In this document: positions 33,237 through 40,539 of the stretch, in pieces
Layout: each line of letters starts with the position of its first letter
Position numbering within the stretch: the stretch's first letter is position 1
Source of the DNA: JADLCX01 sp964630785
GTDB taxonomy: Bacteria > Planctomycetota > Phycisphaerae > Phycisphaerales > UBA1924
Reading direction: 5' to 3'
Length of the DNA: 64,000 bases
NCBI GenBank assembly: GCA_964630785.1
Contig: CAZVZG010000011.1
Span: 62,001-126,000 of the forward strand
Program-made: the position numbers and the translations under genes
Notes under the pieces: model-generated
Database searches by the model: none
Told to the model about the DNA's origin: nothing
Seen by the model: only the letters and a program-made list of their open reading frames with translations

Positions 33237-34364
33237 CTACCAGTCGGCGTCGTCGGCGTAACCGAGCTCGACGAGCGTGTCGTTGGCCATTTCCTTGAAG
33301 CAGCGGCGGACGTCCGGGGTGAAGTACCGCTCCCAGTCGCCCACCGCGCCCTTGCGGTAGATGCTGTGCGGGTCTTCCTTGCCGTGCCCGGGCTTGGAGC
33401 GGGACTCCTCTGTCAGCGGCTCGGCGTCCTCGGTGCGGACGCCGAGGAACTCGTACATCCGTCGGCGCTCGCCCTCCGGATCGGAGTGGATGCGCTCGTA
33501 GCGGACAATATGGATGCGAGCGGGAATCTCGCCGGCATCCACCCGCCGGATGATGTCCAGATCGAGGCGGACGTGCTGACGCCACCTTCCGGCGAGTTGG
33601 CGGATCCAGCGGGGATTGCCGAGCAATGCCTCGGGGTTCTTCTTGAAGTAGTCCGGATCGAGAAGGAACGCCCGCCGGTGCTCGCCCAGTTCGGGCTCGT
33701 AGTTGCCGGTGACGTAGTGGTGCCCCTCGTTCTTGATCTCCTGATGCGCCCACGAGACGATCACGTCTCGCGGGTCGCGGATGATCAGGAAGTGCGGGGC
33801 GCCCGGCAGGTACGCCTCCACCACCCGGGGCGTGCGATCACCCAGCCAGAGCGCGTCCGGCTTTCGGACGCAGCTCGCGCCCACGATCCGCTTCACCGAG
33901 TCGCGGAAGCACCGCTCGGCCTCGCTCTTCATCGGGTCCTTGAACGCGGCGTGCCAGAACTTGCCGGTGAGGTCGTCGGTCGCCCGGCGGAGCGCCTCGA
34001 AGCGGTACTCGCCGTGGATCACCACGTGATTGTGCCGGTTGAGCACGCTGTCCATCCAGTGCGTGCCCGAACGCGGATGGCCGCAGAGGAAAAAGATGCG
34101 GTACGAGCGTCCGTTGACGTACGCCGTGTGCTCGGGCTCGAAAGCCCTGGCCTGTTCCTGCGAGAGGCCGTAATCGTTCTTGTCGACGCCGGGCCGGTGG
34201 CCCAGCACGGGCGGCTCGCACCGCGCAGGACACGGCGGCGGGGCCTCTACGGCCGGGGCCGGCGACACCACCCGAACAACACGCTTGGCGATCTCTTTGA
34301 TCTGTCGTTCCATGAGCGTGTTCCCGGCGGGATAGAACGGGGATGGCCGCGTGCCAACGGTCAC
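33237..34364 (-). CDS. PAPS-dependent sulfotransferase-family protein, second of pair
   Basis: A 375-residue sulfotransferase. The 5'-phosphosulfate loop is 'FFLCGHPRSGTHWMDSVLN' (near residue 90) and the 3'-phosphate site is 'FLIIRDPRDVIVSWAHQE' (near 195); both are well formed. A His/Glu just after the first loop ('VVIHGEYRFE') may be catalytic. The acceptor is unknown; a carbohydrate or protein Tyr/Ser is possible. The GTG at 34364 overlaps the stop of the upstream paralogue as GTGA; an ATG at 34313 (MERQIKEI) is an alternative. No signal peptide is seen. The two genes are a tandem duplication set inside the chaperonin block. Confidence 0.85.
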   Translation of the reverse strand: MTVGTRPSPFYPAGNTLMERQIKEIAKRVVRVVSPAPAVEAPPPCPARCEPPVLGHRPGVDKNDYGLSQEQARAFEPEHTAYVNGRSYRIFFLCGHPRSGTHWMDSVLNRHNHVVIHGEYRFEALRRATDDLTGKFWHAAFKDPMKSEAERCFRDSVKRIVGASCVRKPDALWLGDRTPRVVEAYLPGAPHFLIIRDPRDVIVSWAHQEIKNEGHHYVTGNYEPELGEHRRAFLLDPDYFKKNPEALLGNPRWIRQLAGRWRQHVRLDLDIIRRVDAGEIPARIHIVRYERIHSDPEGERRRMYEFLGVRTEDAEPLTEESRSKPGHGKEDPHSIYRKGAVGDWERYFTPDVRRCFKEMANDTLVELGYADDADW

Positions 34365-35440
34365 CAGTTGAGGTCTTTCTCGTAGCCGATGTCGATGAGC
34401 GTCTGGCCTGCTTCTTCCTTGAAGGTTCGCTTGATCCGCTCGTCGAAGTAGTTGATCCAGTCGCCGACGATGCCCTTGCGGTTGTCGCTGGTGAGCGTTT
34501 CCTTCTTGAAGCCCGGCAGCGTCTTGGTCTCGTGACTGGGCGCCGCGGCGAGCTCCGGGTTCAGGCCGAAGAAGCGGTACATCTCGGCCCGCGTGGCCTC
34601 GAAATCTCGGTGCAAGTCTTCATAGCGGACTGTCAGCACCGGCGTCCCCGCGGCCGCAAGGCTCTCGCGAGCCGCCAGGTCCCCGCGGATAGTCGCCGCC
34701 CAGTCTCGGGCCTGGGCCCGCACCCAGAGGTCCTCGCAGAGGAATCCACGGGTGGCGCCCTTGAACGCCTCAGGATCCGCCTTGAACTCGGCCATATAGC
34801 GGCCGGCGAACGATCGGAACGCCGGCCGGAAGAAACTCACCTTGTTTGCCCGCAGGCTGTGGAACGCCTGACTCACCAGCACGTCTCGCCCGTCGCGGAC
34901 GACCAGGATGTTCGGCGCGCCGGGCAGGAGCTCTTCGAGCCTGCGGGGCGAGTGATCGCCGATCCAGAGCGCGCTCGGCTTGCTTCGCGTCGCCGCGTAC
35001 ACGCAGCGGCGAGCGAGGGTCTGGATCGATTCCGAAGCGATCCGCGCCAGGTAGGGCTTGTGCCCCTGATACCACCCGCCCACGCCCTTGGCCGGGCTCT
35101 GCGCCGTGAAGTTGGCCAGGCCGTTGAGCAGGTGGTTGAAATGAAACTCTCCGACGATGTGCACGTCCGGGTGCAGGTTCAGCACTCGGGCCACCCAGTG
35201 GGTGCCCGAGCGCCAACAGCCGCAGAGAAAGAAATAGTTGTGTCGGCGGTGATTCACCTCGACCCGCCACGGGCCGATCGAGGGCCGGCTGAGTTCGAGC
35301 AGCGGGTCTTCGATGTCGGGCTCGGCGAGCCCGACCTTGCGCGCCAGGGGCTTGAGAGCGACCTTGACCGGGCGCGGCAACACCGCCTTGGCCTTGTCGG
35401 CCAGCGTGGCGGGCGGGGTTATCGGCGCGTGGTCAGTCAA
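34361..35440 (-). CDS. PAPS-dependent sulfotransferase-family protein, first of pair
   Basis: A 359-residue paralogue of the next gene. The P-loop-like motif is 'FFLCGCWRSGTHWVARVLN' (near residue 72) followed by 'VHIVGEFHFN', and the 3'-phosphate site is 'ILVVRDGRDVLVSQAFHS' (near 180). Both ends of the pair share the C-terminal pattern 'GIVGDWINYFDERIKRTFKEEAGQTLIDIGY' (as landmark; compare 'GAVGDWERYFTPDVRRCFKE' in the other). It would transfer sulfate from PAPS to an unknown acceptor. It starts 115 bases after groES, so co-transcription with the chaperonin genes is likely. Confidence 0.85.
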   Translation of the reverse strand: MTDHAPITPPATLADKAKAVLPRPVKVALKPLARKVGLAEPDIEDPLLELSRPSIGPWRVEVNHRRHNYFFLCGCWRSGTHWVARVLNLHPDVHIVGEFHFNHLLNGLANFTAQSPAKGVGGWYQGHKPYLARIASESIQTLARRCVYAATRSKPSALWIGDHSPRRLEELLPGAPNILVVRDGRDVLVSQAFHSLRANKVSFFRPAFRSFAGRYMAEFKADPEAFKGATRGFLCEDLWVRAQARDWAATIRGDLAARESLAAAGTPVLTVRYEDLHRDFEATRAEMYRFFGLNPELAAAPSHETKTLPGFKKETLTSDNRKGIVGDWINYFDERIKRTFKEEAGQTLIDIGYEKDLNW

Positions 35441-35555
35441 GCGGAATCACCACTGAGTTCACCGAGAGCACAGTGGGAGTCGGGAGAGACGAGCTCGATT
35501 CCATCTCAAGCCCCGCTCGGTGCCCCCTGTGCTCTCATTGGTGAATGGTCTTTGT

Positions 35556-35846
35556 TCACCCTTCGATGATGCCGAGCAACTCCGACTCCTTGAGGATCAG
35601 GAGCTTGTCGCCCTTAAGCTCGACCTCGGTCCCGGCGTACTTGCCGTAAACGACCGTGTCGCCCTTGCTCACCGACATCTCGGCCCGCTGGCCGTTGTCG
35701 AGCCGGCGCCCGGGCCCGACGGCGACGACTTGGCCGCGCACGGGCTTTTCCTTGGCGCTCTCAGGCAGATAGATGCCCGAGGCGGTCTTGGACTCGTTCT
35801 CGATGGGCTTGACCAGGACGCGATCTTCCATGGGCTTGATGGCCAT
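35556..35846 (-). CDS. groES: 10 kDa co-chaperonin GroES
   Basis: A 96-residue co-chaperonin that caps GroEL. It shows 'IKPMEDRVLVKPIENESKTASGIYLPESAKEKP' in the order expected (mobile loop about residues 18-33), 'GQVVAVGPG' and 'GDTVVYGKYAGTEVEL'. Length is normal. A ribosome site AGAAGGA lies about seven bases upstream of the ATG. Unusually it is separated from groEL2 by a toxin gene remnant and from groEL1 by two sulfotransferase genes. Confidence 0.97.
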   Translation of the reverse strand: MAIKPMEDRVLVKPIENESKTASGIYLPESAKEKPVRGQVVAVGPGRRLDNGQRAEMSVSKGDTVVYGKYAGTEVELKGDKLLILKESELLGIIEG

Positions 35847-35858
35847 TTCAGGTTCCTT

Positions 35859-36037
35859 CTATAGCAGTGCGGCAAACTCTTCGACGGTGAGGCCCGCGTC
35901 GCGGTTCAGACAGCGGAGCAGGCTTTGGACAGTTCTTTGTGGTCAGGAATGGAAAGATGTCGGTGCGGCGGCTCGCTTCGCCAGATGATCATGTGGCTTC
36001 CCGCATTGACGGTGCGACGCGGAATGAGCGGGTTCAT
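35859..36037 (-). pseudogene. broken HicA (YcfA-like) toxin gene
   Basis: The frame from the ATG at 36037 reads 'NAGSHMIIWR' and then 'HLSIPDHKELSKA', matching the core of HicA mRNA-interferase toxins (catalytic 'GSH' followed by 'vtvPdHkel'). It hits a stop at 35906, but the typical C-terminus 'LLRCLNRDAGLTVEEFAALL' continues in the neighbouring frame to the stop at 35859. About 20 N-terminal residues normally found before 'GSH' are missing too. Thus one frameshift and an N-terminal deletion. No HicB antitoxin gene is visible. The ATG overlaps the groEL2 stop, so the fragment was or is read through from groEL2 to groES. Confidence 0.7.
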
Positions 36038-37764
36038 CAGAAACCCATCCCCCCCATCCCCCCCATGCCGCCCATGCCACCCATGCCGCCGCCGTGACCG
36101 TGGTCGTGGCCGGCGTGCTCGTCCTTCTCCTGCGGCTTCTCGGTGATGATGCAGTCGGCCGCGAGCAGCACTGTGGCGACCGACGCCGCGTTCTGCAGCG
36201 CCGAACGATCGACCTTCGCCGGCGTGATGACGCCCGACTTGAGCAGGTCGCCGTACTCCAGAGTCAGGGCGTTGAATCCGAACGCGCCCGAGCCTTCCTC
36301 AACCTTGGCGACCACGACGGTGCCCTTCTCGCCCGCGTTGGTGGCGATGGTCTGCAGCGGCACGCTCAGGGCCTTGTACACCACGTCCACGCCCGCGGCG
36401 AAGTCGTACTTCACACGACCGACTTCGTCGGCGGTCTTCTCGTCGCCCTTGCCGCCGTAGACGGCCTTGTGCTCCTTGATCGCCGCGACGGCCTTGCGGG
36501 CACGGACGAAGCTCACGCCGCCGCCGGGGACGATGCCCTCGGCGACCGCCGCACGGGTGGCGTGCAGCGCGTCCTCGACGCGGGCCTTCTTCTCCTTGAG
36601 CTCGGCCTCGCTGGCCGCGCCGACGTTGATCTGGGCCACGCCGCCCGCGAGCTTGGCGAGCCGCTCCTGGAACTTCTCGCGGTCGTAGTCGCTGGTGGTG
36701 GCGTCGATCTCGCGCCGGATCTGCTCGATGCGGGCCTTGATGTCCTTGGTCTCGCCCGCGCCCTCGATGATCGTGGTGTTGTCGGCGTCGATCTCGACCT
36801 TCTTGGCCAGGCCGAGCTGGCTCATCTCCACCTTGTCGAGCTCGACGCCCGTGTCCTTCATGATCGGTTCGGCGCCGGTGAGCACGGCGATGTCCTCGAG
36901 CATGGCCTTGCGGCGGTCGCCGTAGCCCGGCGCCTTGACAGCGCAGACCTGCAGCGTTCCGCGGAGCTTGTTGATGACCAGCGTCGAGAGCGCCTCGCCG
37001 GAGACCTCCTCCGCGATGATGATCAGGGGCTTTTTGGCCTGCATGACCTTCTCGAGCAGCGGGACCAGCTTGGTCACGCTTTCGATCTTGTCCTCGTGGA
37101 TGAGCACCAGGGCCTTGTCGAACTCGCAGGTCATGTCGTCAACATTGGTGACGAAGTTCGGCGACAGATAGCCCCGGTCGAACTGCATGCCCTCGACGAC
37201 GTCGACCACGGTCTCCTGGGTCTTGCCCTCCTCGACCGTGATGACCCCGTCCTTGCCGACCTTCTCGAAGGCGTCGGCCATGATCTTGCCGATCTCGGCG
37301 TCGTTGTTGGCCGAAATGCTCGCGACGTTCTGGATGTCCTGCTTGCCCGAGACCGGCTTGGAGAGCGACTTGATCTCCGCGGAGGCGACCTCGACGCCCT
37401 TTTTCATGCCGCGGATGAGCGCGTTCGCGTCCACGCCCGAGGCGATGTACTTCAGCCCCTCGCGGAAGAGCGCCTCGGCCAGCACGGTGGCGGTCGTCGT
37501 GCCGTCGCCGGCGTCGTCGCTGGTCTTGCTCGCGGCCTCCTTCACCAGGCGCACGCCCATGTTCTGGGCCTTGTCGCGGAGATCGATCTCCTCGGCGACA
37601 CTCACCCCGTCCTTCGTGACCGTCGGCCCGCCCCACGACTTGTCCAGGATCGCGTTCCGCCCGCGAGGGCCCAGCGTGCTCTTGACCGCCCGGGCCAGCT
37701 TCTCCACGCCGGCAAGCAGGGCTTGACGTGCCTCAACGTCGAAGGTGAGTTCTTTGACCGCCAT
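36037..37764 (-). CDS. groEL2: 60 kDa chaperonin GroEL, paralogue 2 (GGM and His-rich tail)
   Basis: A 575-residue chaperonin with 'TLGPRGRNAILDK', 'TKDGVSVAEE', 'DAGDGTTTATVLAEA', 'VKAPGYGDRRKAML' and 'GGGVSFVRA'. It is longer than usual: an insert near residues 415-435 ('VYGGKGDEKTADEVG') and a C-terminal tail 'EHAGHDHGHGGGMGGMGGM...' that joins a histidine-rich stretch to five GGM repeats. GGM tails line the chamber and are typical of housekeeping GroEL; the His cluster could bind metal. The ATG at 37764 begins the family-normal 'MAVKELTFD'. It is the first gene of the chaperone block, with a candidate promoter 120 bases upstream. Confidence 0.95.
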   Translation of the reverse strand: MAVKELTFDVEARQALLAGVEKLARAVKSTLGPRGRNAILDKSWGGPTVTKDGVSVAEEIDLRDKAQNMGVRLVKEAASKTSDDAGDGTTTATVLAEALFREGLKYIASGVDANALIRGMKKGVEVASAEIKSLSKPVSGKQDIQNVASISANNDAEIGKIMADAFEKVGKDGVITVEEGKTQETVVDVVEGMQFDRGYLSPNFVTNVDDMTCEFDKALVLIHEDKIESVTKLVPLLEKVMQAKKPLIIIAEEVSGEALSTLVINKLRGTLQVCAVKAPGYGDRRKAMLEDIAVLTGAEPIMKDTGVELDKVEMSQLGLAKKVEIDADNTTIIEGAGETKDIKARIEQIRREIDATTSDYDREKFQERLAKLAGGVAQINVGAASEAELKEKKARVEDALHATRAAVAEGIVPGGGVSFVRARKAVAAIKEHKAVYGGKGDEKTADEVGRVKYDFAAGVDVVYKALSVPLQTIATNAGEKGTVVVAKVEEGSGAFGFNALTLEYGDLLKSGVITPAKVDRSALQNAASVATVLLAADCIITEKPQEKDEHAGHDHGHGGGMGGMGGMGGMGGMGF

Positions 37765-37881
37765 GTGCGTTGCTCTCCGTGTCTGGGGCCGTGACGGGCC
37801 CGATGGATGGTTGTTCGGGGTGCGATTGGTTGAGCGGTGCGGAAGGGTACCGACCGCGCGGCTTGTTACTCTCCGCACTTT

Positions 37882-37898
37882 GGCAATGAGCGTGCCAA
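37882..37898 (-). promoter_or_regulatory. sigma-54-like promoter / palindromic operator upstream of groEL2
   Basis: The minus strand reads TTGGCACG-CTCA-TTGC, a match to the sigma-54 consensus (TGGCACG-N4-TTGC) with correct -24/-12 spacing; transcription would start about 108 bases before the groEL2 ATG. The same bases also form a TTGGCA-N7-TGCCAA palindrome, and with the next bases a degenerate CIRCE (TTGGCACGC-N9-AAGTGCGGA, 13 of 18 matches). The rest of 37765-38066, the divergent region between groEL2 and nuoA, shows nothing else that I can name. Confidence 0.45.
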
Positions 37899-38066
37899 GA
37901 AATCGAAGTGGCCGACGGACACCGATCCGGCGTATCGACCATTCAGTCCCGCTCGGTGCCTGACACGCCCCCGCGACCCCGCCGATCAAACTGCCGGAAT
38001 GGCAGTACCCCGGGCCTGCGCCATGCCCGTCCACAACCGCCTGCGACCTCGCTACCATGGTGTCCC

Positions 38067-38471
38067 ATGCCGACCCCTCTCCTGGCCGCCGTCGATACGG
38101 TGGGTTCCTACATCCCCGTCCTGATCCTGCTGCTCATGGCGGCGACGTTCGGCCTGTTCAACGTGGTGGCCAGTCTGCTCATCGGCCCGCGCCGCGACGG
38201 CGCGACCAAGAGCCAGACGTACGAGTCGGGCATGAACGCCATCGGGACCGCCCGAAAGCGCTTCAACATCCGCTTCTACCTCATCGCGATGGTCTTTCTG
38301 GTGTTCGACATCGAGATCATCTTCCTCTACCCGTGGGCAACGACGTTTCCGAACATCGATCAGCACGGCGGCCAGGCCATCATCTGGCTGGGGCGGATCC
38401 TGTTCTTCATGGCGACCACCATCGTCGCATACATCTACGGAATCCGTAAGGGCGTATTCCGCTTCGACTGA
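38067..38471 (+). CDS. nuoA: NADH-quinone oxidoreductase subunit A (lone copy)
   Basis: A 134-residue membrane subunit of respiratory complex I. Three helices are predicted (about residues 15-38, 75-95, 105-125). The conserved loop 'QTYESGMNAIGTARKRFNIRFYLIAMVFLVFDIEIIFLYPW' is present in order (Glu, Cys/Gly-Met region and the D-x-E pair; quoted in shortened form in the papers as YESG and FDIE). The usual Cys of 'YECG' is Ser here. The ATG at 38067 gives the normal length. No nuoB or other nuo gene follows; the next gene is a DUF2752 protein 17 bases on, so this gene is detached from the rest of the complex in this genome. Confidence 0.93.
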   Translation: MPTPLLAAVDTVGSYIPVLILLLMAATFGLFNVVASLLIGPRRDGATKSQTYESGMNAIGTARKRFNIRFYLIAMVFLVFDIEIIFLYPWATTFPNIDQHGGQAIIWLGRILFFMATTIVAYIYGIRKGVFRFD

Positions 38472-38488
38472 TCAGTCCTCCGGAACAT

Positions 38489-38980
38489 GTGATCGCCCCG
38501 TCGTCAGCCATGCAAGCATCGGGCGCAGCCCTCCCCCTCCCCGAGTCTCCGGCTCGGGCTTCTCGCGCCCAACGGTGGACGGCCGCTTTGATCGCCGTTG
38601 TGGCTTTGAGCGTACTGATCACGGCCGCCTGGCTCCGGCCCGACCCCCGCGGCCTGGAGACCCACACCCAGCTCGGCCTCTGGCCCTGCGGGTGGTTTCT
38701 CGCGACCGGCTACCCCTGCCCCACCTGCGGCATGACCACGGCCTTCGCCGCGGCCGCTCATCTTCATCCGCTGCAAAGCCTTCGTGTGCAACCATTTGGG
38801 GCCGTGCTCGCACTGGGCACGGCCGTCGCCTTCTGGGGCGGCCTGCACGTCGCCCTGCTGGGGTCGCGTCTTGCGGCCATCGGCGGTAAACTCCTCCGTC
38901 CGCGGAACATCTCGATCGCCGCCGTCTGCTTTGCCGCGGCGTGGCTCTACAAGATTGGGGCCGTTCGGTGGGGTTGGTGA
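38489..38980 (+). CDS. DUF2752 membrane protein
   Basis: A 163-residue membrane protein with three to four helices. The motif 'YPCPTCGMTTAFAAAAH' (near residue 75) is the DUF2752 hallmark, where the two Cys and the G-M-T are invariant. Function unknown. The frame opens with GTG at 38489; an ATG at 38510 is the likelier alternative and would shorten it by seven residues. It follows nuoA by 17 bases. The first 25 residues are Ala/Pro/Ser-rich. Confidence 0.82.
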   Translation: MIAPSSAMQASGAALPLPESPARASRAQRWTAALIAVVALSVLITAAWLRPDPRGLETHTQLGLWPCGWFLATGYPCPTCGMTTAFAAAAHLHPLQSLRVQPFGAVLALGTAVAFWGGLHVALLGSRLAAIGGKLLRPRNISIAAVCFAAAWLYKIGAVRWGW

Positions 38981-39100
38981 TCGCGCACGCCGACACCGCA
39001 CGAACGCAGGCAACCGACAGCCCGCCGAAGCCGTAACGCCCCCCAAGCCCGTCCCCTCCCCCACTCCCCCCACCCCCGACACCCACCACCGCGCCACGCC

Positions 39101-39805
39101 ATGACCGCCCATCCACGCACCCAACCTCGCCCGTCGTGGCCGGCTTGCTTGATCGCCGCGGGCGTGCTGGTGCTGTGTTCGGCATGGATGACGGGCTGCG
39201 ACGCGATCGGTTGGGTCGCCAAAGGCATCCACGACTCGGGCTCGACCCAGGTCGCGGCCAAGTACCACGGCCTCGAAGGCAAGACCTTCGCCGTCATCGT
39301 CGACGCCGACCGGGCCGTGCAGGCCGACTACCCGGGCACCGTGACCATCATCACCACCGAGCTCACCCGCCGGATCGCGGCCGGATCGGATGGGCACGGA
39401 GCGGGCGTCGGGGCTGCCGGCGTGATCCCCGCGGAGGACGTGCTCCGCTTCCAGGGACGGCGGCCCGGATGGGTCGCGATGAACCCTCGCGACCTCGCCA
39501 AGGAGCTCGGCGTCGACCGCCTGATCCTCATCGACATCTCCGAGTACCGCCTCACCGACCCGGGCAACAGCTATGTCTGGAACGGCATCGCCGCGGCCAC
39601 TGTCGGCGTTGTTGAGGCCGACTCCAAACTCTTCGACGACTACGCGTTCCGCGAGCGCGTGCAGGTCAAGTTCCCCGACAAGGACAACGTCGGCGCGATG
39701 GAGATCCCCGGCGACACCGTGCAGCTTGAGCTGCTCCGGCGGTTCGTGAACCGCTGCACGTGGTTGTTCTTCGACCACGAAGAATCCAACATCATCGAGT
39801 ATTGA
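39101..39805 (+). CDS. lipoprotein of unknown function, first of pair
   Basis: A 234-residue protein with a lipoprotein signal (hydrophobic residues 14-30, lipobox MTGC near residue 33). The mature part contains alternating strands and helices; 'LAKELGVDRLILIDISEYRL' and 'KTFAVIVDADRAVQADYPG' look like an alpha/beta domain similar in outline to that of the next gene. No catalytic motif. It may form a cell-envelope pair with the next product (15-base gap). Not recognised from any family I can name. Confidence 0.65.
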   Translation: MTAHPRTQPRPSWPACLIAAGVLVLCSAWMTGCDAIGWVAKGIHDSGSTQVAAKYHGLEGKTFAVIVDADRAVQADYPGTVTIITTELTRRIAAGSDGHGAGVGAAGVIPAEDVLRFQGRRPGWVAMNPRDLAKELGVDRLILIDISEYRLTDPGNSYVWNGIAAATVGVVEADSKLFDDYAFRERVQVKFPDKDNVGAMEIPGDTVQLELLRRFVNRCTWLFFDHEESNIIEY

Positions 39806-39820
39806 GCGGAGCATCCCCGC

Positions 39821-40483
39821 GTGAAGACCCTCGTCCGCCTGTCGCTCGGATCGCTCCTGCTTCTCGCCTTGTTGCAGCCGGGCTGCAACATCATCGGCCC
39901 GGCTGCATACTTCATCCACGGACCGGCCAAGACGCCCCCGCAGTTCGAGTTGCCCAAGGACAAGCCGGCGGTCGTGTTCGTTGATGATCGCGGCAACATC
40001 CTGCCCAACCGCTCGACGCGCCAGCGCGTCGCGCACGCCGCCGAGAACGCGCTCCTCGCCGGAAAGGCCGTGGGCAAGGGCGAGGTCCTTTCATCCGACG
40101 CCATCCTCTCGGTCGCCGCCCAGGAACGCTTCGGCAAGCCGATGGGCATCGCCGAGATCGGCAAGGCCGTAGGGGCGTCCACCGTGATCTACGCCACGGT
40201 CGACTCGTTCGGCATCTCGCCGGACGGGCAGGAGTACGCGCCGTCCGCGACGCTCCGCGTCAAGGTCATCGACGTTGAAACCCGCGAGCGCATCTGGCCC
40301 ACGCAGGACCGCGAGTGGGCGCCGCTCTCGGTGTCGATCTCCGACCACGGCCAGTTCGTCCCGACGTCTTCGAGCGACCGCGCGGCCGCCGAATACAAAC
40401 TCGCCGACCAGGCCGGCTTGTCGCTGGCGAGGATGTTCATCGAGTGGGTCCCCGAAGACGTCGCGCAGCGCGTCGGTCAGTGA
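39821..40483 (+). CDS. lipoprotein of unknown function, second of pair
   Basis: A 220-residue lipoprotein beginning with GTG. Its signal peptide ends in the lipobox QPGC near residue 22. Segments 'KPAVVFVDDRGNILPN', 'AEIGKAVGASTVIYATVDSF' and 'ATLRVKVIDVETRERIWPTQ' give the same alpha/beta outline as the preceding gene ('the kinase-free pattern: strand, helix with GVD/GAS, strand'), so the two are probably distant paralogues. The pattern recalls LpoB/CsgG-like envelope lipoproteins, but this is only a guess. Its stop overlaps a possible GTG start (40480) of the next gene. Confidence 0.65.
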   Translation: MKTLVRLSLGSLLLLALLQPGCNIIGPAAYFIHGPAKTPPQFELPKDKPAVVFVDDRGNILPNRSTRQRVAHAAENALLAGKAVGKGEVLSSDAILSVAAQERFGKPMGIAEIGKAVGASTVIYATVDSFGISPDGQEYAPSATLRVKVIDVETRERIWPTQDREWAPLSVSISDHGQFVPTSSSDRAAAEYKLADQAGLSLARMFIEWVPEDVAQRVGQ

Positions 40484-40539
40484 CCGTCGATCTTCACCCC
40501 ACCGACCAGCTCTCCCCCGCCATCGAATCAGCCGCCCCG

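Noticed and set aside
37882..37908. Calling a certain CIRCE element upstream of groEL2
   Set aside because: Only 13 of 18 positions match and no hrcA gene is present in the window; kept as one of several readings.
40315..40539. Longer start of the glycosyltransferase-like gene
   Set aside because: It would run inside the lipoprotein gene in another frame; the fold begins at 40540.
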